This document shows, piece by piece, positions 24,501 to 37,515 of a stretch of 64,000 nt of DNA. The notes beneath the pieces were generated by a model. The model did not search any database and was not told the origin of the DNA. It saw nothing but the letters and a program-made list of their open reading frames with translations. The position numbers and the translations under genes were made by a program. Source of the DNA: Abelmoschus esculentus (taxonomy: Eukaryota; Streptophyta; Magnoliopsida; Malvales; Malvaceae); contig JAUCBN010000014.1 in NCBI GenBank assembly GCA_035048815.1, forward strand, positions 14,677,501 through 14,741,500, read 5' to 3'. Within the stretch, counting starts at the first letter, position 1; each line of letters starts with the position of its first letter.

Positions 24501-27295
24501 GAAACTGGTATGAATTCATAAAATAAATTAACTTCAAATTTCATTTAAAAACAAATATTTTACATAGAGATAAGTGATCACATTATTATCTCAAAAAAAG
24601 GACAAGCATTAGCAAGATTTGAAGACAAAAACCATTAAGCATCTTTCATAGCACTAATGAATGCTTGAAATTTTACAATAAAGAAAATAGCAATAATAAC
24701 CTGTGCCAACCTCCCCAAAGCAAAGGCTGACATCTCTTTCAGCTGCACATCGGGAGAGTGAAGCATTTCAATCAAGGGTCGGACAGCACCTCTTTGTACA
24801 ATATGAACCTGCAATATCCAAAGTAGCATGTGTTACAAAGGAGCAATGATGAAAAATTAAGGTGCAGGGAATGAAATTTATAAGTAAAGAATAGAGACCA
24901 GTGCTTGTCCTAATCACTTCAAGAACAAGGGAAACCAAATGAAAAGATAAATTCAATCAAATAGCTGGAGAGTAATTCCAGAGCCAAATCCATAATCTTT
25001 CTTTTCATCACATATCACCTAAATTGACAAACAGAGCCAAGGTCTTAAACCTAGTTAAGTATGAAGAGAATGGGCAATAATCACCTTGCAATCAGAATCA
25101 GTTGCGGCAAATTGTCCAAGCAATAAAGCTGCCTCCCTTTGGCTGTCCGAGCAGCAGGAGCTATTTTCCAATAAAAAAAACATAATTAATAAAAATGAGA
25201 AACCTGGATAAAGTGCAGATCAGAACAACCTGAAAGTAATGATACATAACCCATGTTAAAAGTAAAACCAGTTAAAGAAACATGAAACCAAATTAAACAT
25301 ACCTAAGCAAACCAATGACAGGTTGCAGAGCTCCAGCAGCAAGAACTTCTTTTTTTATGTTTGGTGACGAATGCACCAGATTGCCAATTACACCAACCTA
25401 CAAGCCATTTGGAAAAACTTTTGATGCAACAGCTGATAAAAAAGATATTAAAACACAATGGAATTTGCCTAAAAATCATCTCTGTTTTGTAGCTCCTACT
25501 CATTATTTGTCTTGAAGTACCTGAGTCCTACACATATTTAGACAAGGGTACAAGGATATAATCATTGAAGGTCTCTCCAAAGTCCAAATGCATGGAAATC
25601 TTGAAAAATATTAGCACACTGTGACGGACTTATACCAATGTTCGACACCTCACACCCGAGTCTAAGTGAAATAAACGACAAGAAACCTAACCTACCGCTT
25701 CATAGTGTATAGCTGCATCCTCTGATCTTAGCATTAAGATGAGAGTAGGTAGGGCATTGCATTCAACAATCTGCAAAGACATAGTACTCCGTTAACCAGC
25801 ATTAAAGGCAGTTTTATCCAATCCAACTTCCAAAGGCAGATCTATTACCCGATTCTTGTTTTCATCATTTTTGAATGCTAGGGTTCGTAATGCACCAGCA
25901 GCAGCTCTTTGCACCTTTGCGTCAGTAAATTCAAGCAACGCAACAAGAGGTGGAATCCCACCTTCCATTCTGTCAAACCAATCAAGATAAATATTAGAAT
26001 AAACAATGAGTTACTAAAAATAACTTCTGTTAAAACTGCACACTTTTAGCAAACCTGACACGGGTTTTAATGCTGCTATTCTCATGAGCTAGGTTGGTGA
26101 CAGCATCAGCTGCTCTTCTAATGACACTTATTAATGCACGAGTGATAGAACTATCCTTGTGTCGGCATAACAAATTCACAAGATGTGGCAAGGCCCCCAA
26201 CTCCACTATAAGTTGCTGATGTTCTGGCTGTTATCACCAAAGACAATAAATAACTTAGAAGATTCAATGATTAAGCAGAGTGAATAACAAAAATATTTCC
26301 ATTAATGTGAGGAACATAAACCATGCAACATTGCAAACCAAGAAAAATACCCGACTCAATACAAGGCCAGTTTATTGGTTTAGAAATGAATTCATCTCTA
26401 CGTCTAAAATCTTTCTTATTTCCCCCCTGAATATAGCAACCTATATTAACAGATTAGCATCACTCAAACTTTCCCAAAGCTTAACTTGTGGTACAATCAA
26501 ACATTTTTAACGAAGAAAAACTTATATAGAACTTCAAATATTTACTAAAGGTACTAAAAGGAAATTCCAATATAAAAAATGATCCTTACCACCAAACAAG
26601 TGAACTAATATATAATTCAAATTTCAAAACGTAAACTACAGTAAATACTAGCAAAATCATATATAAACTAGTGGTGGCACCAACCATCTTTACTATTTTT
26701 TTGTTGTGAAAGAAAAAATATTCAGTAAAATTACCTTTACGGCGAGAAGCCCCAGTGCAAAAGCACTTCCTTTCTCAACTTCGTGCTCGAATGGTTTCGG
26801 GCCTCGGTCGTCATCCTCACAAGGCGGCGCTTGCAAATGCTTCACTAAAGCCGGAACCGCTCCACCTTCAACGATCAGATTAACAACTTCCTCTGCAAAA
26901 ATAAAAAATACAAACGCAAAGATCACTACCGTTAATCATGAAAATAAAAAAATAAAAAATAAAAAACAGTAAAAATGAAAGACATAGAAAGGCAAGAAAA
27001 TTCAAATTAGAATGAGATCGGAATTCCGAAAGTGGATATTTTCAAAATAATTACCGTTCTTGGCAAGCTCAGCGAGCACGTGAGTGGCACGCTTGGCAGC
27101 AGCACGATCTGATTCGCGCCAAGAGAAGGTTGAATCGAGCACGCTAACCAGAGCGGTTACTTCGGCCAAGAGGGCACGGCGGGAGTCTCCGGTGGGGAAG
27201 GAGATATCACGGCCCTCTTGGATCTCTTCCTCCAGCTTCCGCTTTTGCCCCTTCCGTTCTGAGAGGCCTTGTTCTTCCGGGCGCTGAAGCTCCAT
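21567..27295 (-). CDS. ARIA: Armadillo-repeat BTB/POZ protein (ARIA/ABAP1 type)
   Basis: I could assemble 19 exons on the minus strand, all GT-AG and frame-consistent: 27055-27295, 26735-26892, 26055-26227, 25849-25969, 25696-25770, 25303-25397, 25085-25160, 24701-24808, 23987-24115, 23829-23897, 23604-23663, 23356-23479, 23064-23203, 22781-22844, 22572-22651, 22171-22235, 21953-22070, 21742-21866, 21567-21660 (TAG). The product is 704 aa. A basic N-terminus (ERKGQKRKLEEE, a likely nuclear signal) is followed by ARM repeats over about residues 60-500 (for example EGGAVPALVKHL, HEVEKGSAFALGLLAV, QRGAVRPLIEML) and a BTB domain from about residue 534 (LSDVTFLVEGRRFYAHR) with a BACK-like end. In Arabidopsis ARIA binds ABF2 in ABA signalling and ABAP1 restrains DNA replication licensing; both are nuclear. 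Similarity and length favour ARIA, but the two are close. The exon 18 acceptor is AAG. No lesion was found. Confidence 0.92.
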
Positions 27296-29512
27296 ATCAA
27301 AGAAGGAATAGTAGAAAGGAAAAGACTTGAGAAACAGAGAGAAAGAAGGCTTTATGAGAAATGAGAATCGTGATTCGAAGGGACTTGATCAGGGGTATTT
27401 TGGGTTTTAGAAAAAAAAAAGCTTTTAAAATTAAATAATAATAATAAATTTAAAATTATTATTTAAAATGATAAAAATAAACTTTACAAATATTTAAACT
27501 AGTAAAAATTATAAATATAATTTAAAAATTTATAATTTTTTAGTTAGATTATCCCTTAAGTTGAAAAACATTATACATGTTAATACCTTCGTCCATTTAA
27601 ATACTTGATACACAAATTAATTCTTAAATTTTATATTTATCAAAATATTTTATTTTTTAATAAAAATATACATAAGTTTAAATAAAATTCAATTTCTACT
27701 GTTGTAAAATTATTTGACATGATCCACGTTACCATAAATAGTGGTCGACGCCGACTAACAATTCCTAATTTAACGACCTCAGTGATTAACTTGCATACTG
27801 TTAGACAATACGAGGGATCAATTTGACTCTGGAAAAAATCAAGGTTAATTTAACAAAAGTTATCAAATTAGGGACCTATCTGTGTATTAAACCAAAAAAA
27901 TAAATGTTTAATTATGCCTCTGGTTTTGGTTAAATTTATATTAACATGAACTACATTTTCTTGAAAAAAACACATTGAAATATCCGTAAATTTTTAACAA
28001 AATTTGCTAATAGAGTCAACTTGGTTAAAATAAAATATATTTAAAACATCATTAAAATTATAATTTATGTATAAAAATATGTTTAATTTTTCATCAATTT
28101 TTTAAATACAAATTTAAATATTGAATGTTTAGATTAGGTCAAATCTTTCAAAATTCCTTTATTCAAGGAACAAACTTTTAAAATATTTATATAAGCGTTA
28201 ATCTATTCAAATACGAGTAAAATCTTTTAAAAATATTCAATAAAACTAAATCTTTTTTAATCTATTAAATAAAAATTTCATAATTATCACTTATCAAGTT
28301 TTAAATTATATTTTTAAAATTTTAAGTAATATCTCATTCAATTGCTACATGTTTTTATTTTAAAATATAATTATTTATTTAATTTTATATTTTTAACCAC
28401 AATAAAATTCGCGAAAAATACCTTATTTGATATTTTTTTAATTAAATAAAGGGTTATGAGTCATATTCTTACAAATTATCTGAATACTTTTAAATATGTT
28501 TAATTTTTTTTTTATAATTCTGAAAGGCTTAACCTTCATATGATTAGATTTATCTTAATTTGAGCATTTAATCAATTTAAAATATATATAAGTAATACTT
28601 TTTCTTATCATTAAATCAAGTTTAAATTTTAAAGTCGTGTTTTGTTAAAATTGTTTTATCTTAATATTTTCAATTCGAACAATATTATTTTTCACATCTC
28701 AAAAACAAATGAAAACACCTACGTTTGTACTAAAATGTATATAACTATTTTAATTCGCTTAATTGGTTACGTACAAAAATATATTTTACGAAAAAAGGTA
28801 AATTATATTTAATTTGTTTATCACTTGTATTTTAACTATTAAAATTTTAAAATTTTAATTTAATTTATAAATTTTAATTTATATATTTTGATTATTCGAT
28901 GTTAAATTATATTTTAATTTATTAATTTAATTAATATTTTAAATAAATAAACAAATATATTTATGAATACTTGAACAAATATCTCCGTACACATATTCTT
29001 ACTATAAATTTTAATAGTTAAATTTACAATAATATTAATGATGTAATTCCATATTTAATGCATTTTATTTACTACAATGTACGCGTTCAAGCAGGGGCGA
29101 GAAACCTCTGAAATTAGGGGAGATTTGGTGACTAAAATTTTAAAAAAAAAATTATTTTATGACCGTCCAAAATTTTAATTTTTCTCTCTATATAAAACGT
29201 CCCCTAAAAATAAAAAATTATTTTAAAGGCTCTCAAGTTTTTGAATTTTATAAAACAGCCACTCAAATGAAGGAAGAGAAATAGCCGCCTTTTGACTTGC
29301 TTCTGTCCTTTTCCCGCGTCAAGTAAAAGCCTTTTCCTTTCATCTTGTCCAAACAAACTTCAACCATCACCGATTCCTTCTCTTCCACGACTCACCCTTG
29401 CACCTGCTCTGACTCGTTCAACACCTGCTCTGACTCAATCTCTGGCTCACTCACGCGGACACCTTAAACCATCAACAAATCCCTCTTCAATCATCCCTAC
29501 ATCTTCCATGAA
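27296..29512. other. Head-to-head spacer between ARM/BTB gene and malectin-LRR gene
   Basis: This 2.2 kb shared upstream region is strongly AT-rich in its middle. A TATA-like TATATAAA lies at 29189-29196 on the plus strand. The purine-rich stretch at 27300-27360 is probably 5' UTR of the minus gene. No further coding region is supported. Confidence 0.6.
29189..29196 (+). promoter_or_regulatory. Possible TATA box of the malectin-LRR gene
   Basis: TATATAAA about 320 bp before the ATG; the distance implies a long 5' leader, so the assignment is uncertain. Confidence 0.35.
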
Positions 29513-32500
29513 ATGTTCCCAATGTCTTCTCTTTCGCTCTTACTTCCCATCCTTCTCCTCTCCTTTCTCTCCCTTTCCCTCTCACAACGTCCCCCAAAAG
29601 GTATTCCATATGTTTCTTTCATCAAACGGTGCATAGAATTTCAATTATTTCCATTTCTATCATCTTCTAACAAATTTTTGATTTGTTTTTGTAGGATATT
29701 TGATTGACTGCGGCGCGGCGGCGAGAACAGTAATCGACGGCCGAAGATGGCTTCCCGACGGGGAATTCATATCAACCGGTACATCAAAGAACATAACGGT
29801 CCCCGACCTCTCCCCCACTTTCTCCACCGTCCGATCTTTCCCTCTTCAAAACAATCTGCGCCGTAAGTTCTGCTACGTTGCACGCGTTTACAGAGGTGCG
29901 AGGTACCTGATCAGGACGGCTTACTACTACGGCGGAGTCAACGGATTGAGTTTTCCTTCGCCTCCCGTTTTCGATCAGATAGTAGACGGCACGTTCTGGG
30001 GGATGGTGAACACAACGGAGGATTATCAGAAGGGATCGCCGTCGTTCTACGAAGCGGTGTTTGAAGCTAAAGGGACTACCATGAGTGTTTGTGTTGCCCC
30101 AAATACGTATACGGATTCCGACCCGTTTGTTTCAAGTTTGGAGATGCTTATTTTGGGGGATTCGCTTTATAATACTACGAATTTTACTTCTAGTGCTTTG
30201 AGTTTGATTGCTAGGCACAGTTTTGGACACAATGGATCCACTATTAGGTAAGTCCCAAACAAAAATATTCCCAGTCTCATGTTATTGTTATTTTTCCATA
30301 GTTTTTGCACATTATATAGCAAAATTTTGAATAAAAATGGCTAAATAATGCAATATCATTTCTAGAATCTATATATTCTTGTTGTAATTTGTGAAAATAT
30401 TGAGTTATATCTGTTCTGACTTTGAAAATTTCTGAAGAGTGAAGTTGGCGTTTCTTTTTTTTTTCATGCATTCTTTGATATTGCTGAATGTAAATGCTTT
30501 GTGCTATGACCAGATACCCTGATGATCAATTTGATCGATTTTGGGAGCCATATGAAGAAAATGTTTATGTTATAGCAAGCAACAATACTCCACCTGTTTC
30601 AGGGTTCTGGAATATACCCCCTTCAAAAGTATTTGAAGGAGCACTTTCAACGGATCGATTAGAGGCCCTGGAGTTGAGATGGCCGCCTTTGTCACTTCCA
30701 AACTCTACTTATTACATTGCTTTGTATTTTGCGGATAATAGTGATTCGATCCCGTCAAGAAGACTGCTTGACATACACTTAAATGATGTAATGTATTGTA
30801 GTAATTTGGGAGTGACTTCAGCTGGAGCTGCGGTTTTCGCAACCAAATGGCCACTTGTTGGTTCAACAAAGATTACTTTGAGTCCTGCTGCCAATTCAAA
30901 TATCCGTCCTTTAATCAATGCTGGGGAGATTTTTGAAGTTCTTCCCCTAGGAGGAAGAACTCAAACGCGGGATGGTATGTTTAGGATTTCTACTGTCGTT
31001 GTGTGAATGCAAGTTGAATTTCTTTTCTTTGGAAAATGCTCCTACTGGTTCTGTGTGATTGTCTGTTGCTGTTTGAATTTTTCTTTCACTTACCTGTTTA
31101 TTTGAAAAGGATCTCAATTTCTTGTTGCAGTTAGGGCTTTGGAAGAGTTCAAAAACAGTTTGTGGAACCCTCCACTTGAGTGGAACGGAGATCCTTGCCT
31201 GCCGCCGAATTATGCATGGACTGGAATTACATGTTCCGAGGGTGAACGGATACGTGTGATTACTTTGTGAGTTAATATGCAGTTTTTTGCTGTCTATGCA
31301 TCATCTGTTATTTTGCTTAAACAACTCAACTTGCTTTTTTGGTTGTTTTCAGGAATTTGACTGGTATGGGTCTTTCAGGATCATTGTCACCAAGCATTGC
31401 TAATTTAACTGCACTGAGTGGCATGTATGGTATTGAAAAGTTCAAGTGATGAAATTCAGAGATAATAACATTCTAATTGAATTTTTCGTTCTCTTAACAG
31501 TTGGCTTGGTAATAACAGTTTATCAGGAGGAATACCTGATCTCAGTTCATTAAAGCTACTAGAAATACTGTAAGCGTATTTTTTGCTTGTGCTTTTTGCT
31601 CTTTGAGTCATTTAGCTACATAAATAGTTGGGAACTACATTTAATATGCTACTTTTTTTTTTTTTGTTGTTAAAAGGCATTTGGAAAACAATCAATTCAA
31701 TGGAGATATTCCATCATCACTTGGAGACCTTGGAAGATTGCGTGAACTGTAAGTCATTCTTATTTGGCTAATATATAAGCTCTTATCTTTTTATTACACC
31801 TAAATAAGACCTAAACTTCAACTGCCATCCTACTAAGCCCATAATCTTTAACTTTTGTCGCAATAAACGATTAATCTTTAACCTTTACTTTGTATTCAAA
31901 TAAGCCACTAACCTACATTTAATTTACGTGTAAAACAAAAAACATAATTCAAAATTTTATTTGAAATAAGAGCTAATTTAAATACAAATCAAAATATAGG
32001 GCTTATTTGGGTACCAATACCATAAAAGCAGAGGGGCTTAGTTAACAAAAGCGAACTAGTTCAATGACTGTTTTAGTACTTTATTTTTCTTATTTCTACA
32101 ATACAGTTTGTTTTGATAAAGTTAAAACTAATAAAAAACCACTTTAGTGTGATTAGTGCAGTATGTAATTAGGTTAGATGCTAAACCAATCGAACTCTTA
32201 GATTCAAGACGCCTGAGAAACTTGGATTAAAGAAATTTTGTCATTATACTAGATGTGTCATTGAAGTAATCAGATTGATACTTTCTTGCCCTACATAAAT
32301 CTTTTAGATTGCATCATAAAATGCTGGGGGATGAATGTGGTAGACTTAAAAGGTTGTTTCCGATCGACCTTTTTGATGAATTTCATTATCTTACCCTTGA
32401 ACTTATTATTATTGGATCCATGTGCCTGGTTTATTGCACATGGTTTCTTTTCCCATATTAATGGAGAATGACCTGACCTAAAAATATCCTTGTAAGAGAG

Positions 32501-33082
32501 CCATAAGTTGCATAATGTGTTACCTTTGAGTTGATCCTTATTTTGAAATGACAAAACATTAAGCCAAATAGCTTGATTGAGCATTTTGAAAAAAGTTTTT
32601 AGTTATCTTTTATGGTATATGATTTGTGCTGTTTACTTCGGAAAATAATTGAAAATATTTCAATATATCAAATTTAATGCTTTTCTCAAAATACAAAGTT
32701 CTTAAAGCAATAATCTTTCGTCAAATGTTTTTTAAGTTACAAAATCGACATTTTCCAGAACAAAAATGTTCAAAATCAACCAGCCAATGTAATAACATAT
32801 GAAAACCTTCAATTATTTCTTTCCGTCTAGATTGTGTTTACTTAGTTTTTTGTGTCTTCTAGATACTTGCAAAACAACAATCTGACTGGGCGCATACCGA
32901 ATAGCCTTGTTGGAAAACCAGGACTGGACTTTAGGTAACTATAAACTTACACTAGTCATGCCATTCTTATCTTATAAACTTCAAGTTTTAAATCTTCTGA
33001 ATTATAAACTGTTGGATTAATCTGAAGTTTTAATTGTTTTAGGACTTTTGGGAATCAGTTTTTATCCCCAGCACTGTCTTAA
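29513..33082 (+). CDS. Secreted malectin-like domain plus leucine-rich-repeat protein
   Basis: Nine exons: 29513-29600, 29695-30247, 30514-30974, 31131-31266, 31353-31424, 31501-31569, 31677-31748, 32863-32934, 33043-33082 (TAA), giving 520 aa. A strongly hydrophobic signal peptide (SSLSLLLPILLLSFLSLSLS) precedes a malectin-like (di-glucose-binding) region (about 30-365: YLIDCGA, VYRGARYLIRTAYYYGG, FDQFDRFWEPY-type blocks). Then comes the LRR N-terminal cap WNGDPCLPPNYAWTGITC and about four LRRs, each encoded by a 69-72 bp exon in the same phase. The protein ends within 15 residues of the last LRR, with no membrane helix and no kinase. It resembles the short Arabidopsis protein encoded by At3g19230 (and At1g25570) rather than the receptor kinases. 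It is probably apoplastic; the ligand is unknown. ATG 29513 was chosen; ATG 29522, in frame, is also possible. Intron 7 (31749-32862) is long and contains repeat-like sequence. Confidence 0.9.
31790..32110. repeat. Repeat-like insertion in intron 7 of the malectin-LRR gene
   Basis: The phrase AATAAGACCTAAACTTCAAC at the left and the mirrored GGGCTTATTTGGGTACC / ACTGTTTTAGTACTTTATTT at the right suggest an old inverted-repeat insertion enlarging the intron. The match is partial and the edges are uncertain. Confidence 0.35.
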
Positions 33083-34344
33083 GCAGATTGTACATGCATT
33101 CAGAGGTAACATCACAAAATTGGAATGGTCTAAATGCTAGATCTCATCAAATTCTGTGTCTATGTTTATTCTGTATAAAAAATATCATCTTGTTCTGAAA
33201 CTTTGCTGGAAGTTTCAGCAATGTTGCCTGTTTGATTGTAAAGTTCTCATATTTTGCATGTTGGAGCATCCACAGTTCTATTTATACTAGAAATACTTGT
33301 CCATAGTCAGTCAGTCTGTAAATCATAGCCATACTTCACTCCTTCCATTATATTTTTTTAAGTAATGTGTATTTTTTACTCTACCTGTAATATAATGTTG
33401 TGAATGCTTTTGTAAGTGGTGAAAAATAACCCCATTTTACTGGTACAAAGATAAATACTGAAAAATAGACTGAAAATCCGTGTACGGTATTGTGCTTTTA
33501 TTAGTATTTTCTTGTGTGCTGTAATCATGTTTAAGTTCACGTTAATAATTTGTGCTGTATAAATTCGAACGCATTCTTGTATTTGTATCAGTTCGTGTCT
33601 AAACATTACCAGGTCTAGGGTAAACACCATTTAATGGAATTACCATCCAGGATGTATTGGTGTTGGTAAAAAGAGTCCTTTCTGTCTGGTTCTTTTAGAT
33701 AGCATTTACCTGTCAGAAGCATCGATAGTGAAGGTTCATTTGCTTTTAACATATACATTTTTCCTGTACTTGTGAAAACCCATTGGAAACAGCATCAGAA
33801 CAAATTTAAATTTATTTTTTGAAATAGTGAATGATATATATACTTGGGGTGCTATATGCCTTAGATCAGATGCACTAAAATACACCATATATTTAAATGT
33901 ATTACATAAATGATGAATCAGGAACCGTTTTACCTTTTCAGATCCTTTCCTTTCTCAGAAATAATTCATTTTTGTTTAGACCCATTCATAAGGCTTTACC
34001 CTTGGCTGATCTTTCAGAGTGGGACCATGAAAATTCATAAATCTCTGCATCTTTGCATGTGGTGTTCTGTAAATGACTGGTTATTTTTCTAGCTCTGATA
34101 TTACATTAGTGCCTGATGAAAGTGAAACCAACTTGGAAAAAGCAGTCAACATTTACATTGTAATGCATCTGGACTGAACTGAACATCCATCCATCATATT
34201 CAAAGATTTTATCTAAACATTAGGGGGGAAAGAGCAGGAAAAAAATTGAAAATTAAAAATTAGAAACAAATGTAACACAGTGAAGAAGCCTAGATTTCAG
34301 ATCAAACTCAACTCAGCTATGGCTTTGGGTTATTTTTGTTTGCT
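33083..34344. other. 3' UTRs of two convergent genes
   Basis: The sequence is less AT-rich than the other spacers, without a supported reading frame. It presumably holds long 3' UTRs of the malectin-LRR gene (+) and the serine-rich gene (-). Confidence 0.55.
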
Positions 34345-35094
34345 TCACCTCTCTAATCTTCCTTTCTTAAGAGGAAACAGAGGAGGCAATGTACTGCTTT
34401 TGACTTGTGTGCAGATAGGGACATTGATCATTGGTCTGATTCTAATGCTTGATGATCTTGTTCTTTCCAACCCTTTCTTTATCCTCTTCACATGCTTGTT
34501 CTCTCTATTCCCAGACCCTTGTTTCCCTTCTTCAGTTGCAGCTATGTCGGGCAATGAGCTTGAGGACGAAGATGTTGACGACGAGGAAGATGACGGCGAT
34601 AGAGACAAAGCACGTTGTTTCTTCAGCCTCAGCAGCTCCTTCCACAGCACGGTACATTTCGGTGGCCTCGGGGACGGGTCATCATCGATGAACCAACTCA
34701 CTTTACTGCTCTCATCTTTGTTTATAACCTCTTCCACCACTACTACCCCACTGCTGTCACCGTCGTCTTCCTCTTCGGCATCTTTGGTTTTTCTAAGGCT
34801 GATTTGTTTGAGCTTCTCGGAATGCTGCATTTGCCAAAAGGGGAGCAGCTTTCCTTCGAAGAAAAGCTCATCAGCCGTCAACATGGCGTGGCTGCTCACT
34901 TTGCTCGACAGGAACTCAAAGTCGGCAAGCCTTGCTTTATCTTTCTCCTCTCCATCCATCTCTTCGTTTTGAGAATGTGGGTTGATGGATATGAAGTCAG
35001 TTTCATCAAGGAAATCAGCTGAGAATGAAATCCTGGGACTCGAATTCGACTCTATGCCATTTCTAGAGCTTGCTTGAACAGCGTCCATGGCCAT
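34345..35094 (-). CDS. Serine-rich plant protein resembling membrane-associated kinase regulators (function unknown)
   Basis: An intronless gene of 249 aa starting MAMDAVQASSRNG; a second in-frame ATG lies two codons on. Visible features are a conserved block PRISFSADFLDETDFISI, a central LTADELFFEGKLLPFWQ block, an acidic stretch (AEEEDDGD), a serine run of about 16 residues (about 166-185) and a basic C-terminus with HVKRIKKGLER and PLKKGRLER. The ADELF..G.LLP block and low-complexity, Ser-rich, basic layout are shared with the BKI1/MAKR group; the BKI1-like gene in this window has ADDLFYKGQILP. I do not see a kinase-interacting tail like that of BKI1. A TATA-like TATAAAT lies at 35138-35144 on the minus strand. 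It is a real gene by codon pattern and start context; the function is not known and the family placement is tentative. Confidence 0.75.
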   Translation of the reverse strand: MAMDAVQASSRNGIESNSSPRISFSADFLDETDFISINPHSQNEEMDGEEKDKARLADFEFLSSKVSSHAMLTADELFFEGKLLPFWQMQHSEKLKQISLRKTKDAEEEDDGDSSGVVVVEEVINKDESSKVSWFIDDDPSPRPPKCTVLWKELLRLKKQRALSLSPSSSSSSTSSSSSSLPDIAATEEGKQGSGNRENKHVKRIKKGLERTRSSSIRIRPMINVPICTQVKSSTLPPLFPLKKGRLER

Positions 35095-37289
35095 TCTTTA
35101 AGATCCAGAGTACAATGAGATATGAATGGGATTTGTGATTTATAAAGGGGGAGGTGGAAGGAAATGCCATTTTAGAGTTTCTTTGCCGGTTTACTACACC
35201 AGATGTCCTCAAACTTTAAGGTAAATTCTAATATAGTCCCCTAAACTTTGAGATGTTACAATTGAATCCTCAATCTAGACGTTGGCTTGGGAATTAAAAT
35301 GCAGCTAGCTTGGATGTTACGTGGTTGTCAAAATAATAGGACCTAATTGAAAAGATACTTTAGTATGAGGGACGTGTGATAGAATTGATTGTGCGGTGAG
35401 ATTCTAAAAGGTAATGTGGTCTGGCAAAGCCGAAACAAGTGAGCTAATGAGGTGTTTAGTATATTGAAAGCATCACATGGACACTACAACCTACGTTTAC
35501 CAGGGGACAAAAACGGGGTGTTCTTTTGCGTTTTGCATGCAAAATCATATACCATCATTATTTTCCTTTTTTTATAAAATATAATAAAATGTTTATTTTA
35601 TACAAAAATAAGCTTTTCCTTATTTGTATTATTATTTTGTCTTTATTAAAAGACATAAAAATGTACTCTTAATTCATAAAATATTAGTAAAAATTGTACA
35701 AACTTATTAAATTTAAAGAATATTGTGGATTTTTTTTATATAATTTATATATCAAAATGTAATTTTTGTACTCTAAAATACAACCCCATGAAGTATTAAT
35801 TATAAGCATTTATGAAGCTGAGATTTATAAGAAGAAAAATAATTAATGTATTGTTTGTTTTTGGGAAGTGTTAATTTTATCTTTAAGAACACTCAAATAC
35901 AGGTGGGTAGATACATTTTTTTCAAGATTAGAATATTATTTATATTCGAATATTAGATGATTATTACTAAATACTAGAAGTATTCTATCCAAGTCCTTTT
36001 GTTCTAGTTTGGATATCGTACAATTTTTATCGAAAAAATAGATAATATTTATTTTAAGAAACTCAAATTAAACTATTTTATTTATAAAATATGTATATTA
36101 TTAAAGAGTTAAGAATATTATTTTATAATTATTTTAGACCGTTAAAAGTTTAGATATTGTACAATATCATAGCTGTAATTATATTTTAAAGGCTAAATTA
36201 TGCACAATATCATAAAATTATAAGTATTGATTTGGTTTTACCATCAATCTTTTAATTGGTTTAATTTTATCATTAAATTTTATTTTTGACTAATTTATGT
36301 CATAGCGTTGTTAATTCTTTAACGGAACAAAGATATAATGCATGACGTGATGATTTGAATACGATAAAAAATAACGTCGTTTGATATTGTTAATTTAATA
36401 CTAAACAACTTAAATCAACGTCGTTTTGTTGAAGGAAAATGTAAAAATATATGCTCTTAAATAATTTTAACTTGAAACTATCCAGATTAAAAATAAACTC
36501 CTAACCACTAAATCAACTTAACATCTATATTTATTTCTAATATAAATAATATATATTCCAAACTGTGGTTGAGATTAATTTAGTTTATTTTATTATATAA
36601 ATAATATTATCTAATTTACTCTATTTATAACACTAAAATTTAAAATTTAAATTTTATTTAAAAAATATAGTATCTTATTTTATTTAATTTATTAATAAAT
36701 ATTTATCTTTTAAATTTTATTTATAGCAAAAATTCTAATTAATTATCTGGATAAGGGAAAGAAATATAAAGAAAAAGCTTAGTATCCTCTTACTCATCTT
36801 AAGCATGTGCACACATGACAGTAAATTAGGATCCATGTGACATCTGAATCAAAATATATATGATTCTCCCATTGACCATTGTACCCCTTGAAATAGCTTG
36901 ACTCATATGGTATATCTAGTTAAAATCCATCTCATTGAAGGGTATTTTCGTCATCGAAAAATAGTTGACAAGTGTTAAATGATCATGTCCAGCTCCTAAA
37001 AAGCTTGTTCCAAGATTTGCACATCTCTTAATTAAATCCTGATTAGTAATAATTACCATTGTTAATCATATACTATGCTCCTTTTTTCTAATATATAAAG
37101 AGGGAGACAATACACCTTGAAACAAACAACCTATACTTACCATGTGATTTGTAGTCTAAATTAAGATTAATTATTTGATTCTTTTGGGGACTTTTTTTGG
37201 TGCTTCATCTTTAGTGGTTCACTAATAATCCAAACCCTTCCTTTTCCCTCTTCTTCCTCGTTGTAAGTTGTCTGGAATGAGATGTGATG

Positions 37290-37515
37290 GGTGACGAGTT
37301 ACTCGAGTCCGACACAATTAAAGATTAGTTAACACTTGACTCGATTGAACTCGAATCAACCTCGAACTTGACTCAAATTCTTAACAACTTGAGTTGAGCT
37401 TAGATTTCTCAAGCTCGTTAAAAATTACTCAAGTTCAACTCAGCTCGAAATTTTAACAAGTCGAGTCGAGTTTAACACTATTCAAGCTCAATTCGGCTCA
37501 ATTACACCTCTAATT
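37290..37515. repeat. CTCGA/GAGTC-rich element fragment
   Basis: The segment is packed with CTCGA, GAGTC and ACTCGAA words and ends GGCTCAATTACACCTCTAA. Read in reverse it starts TTAGAGGTGTAATTGAGCC, which resembles the ends of the 45806-46262 element. It is probably a partial copy of a related DNA element. Confidence 0.4.

Noticed and set aside
34280..34972. Long plus-strand frame of 230 codons opposite the serine-rich gene
   Set aside because: It is the mirror of the serine-rich minus gene; its Ser/Leu runs are the complement of that gene's Ser/Glu codons.
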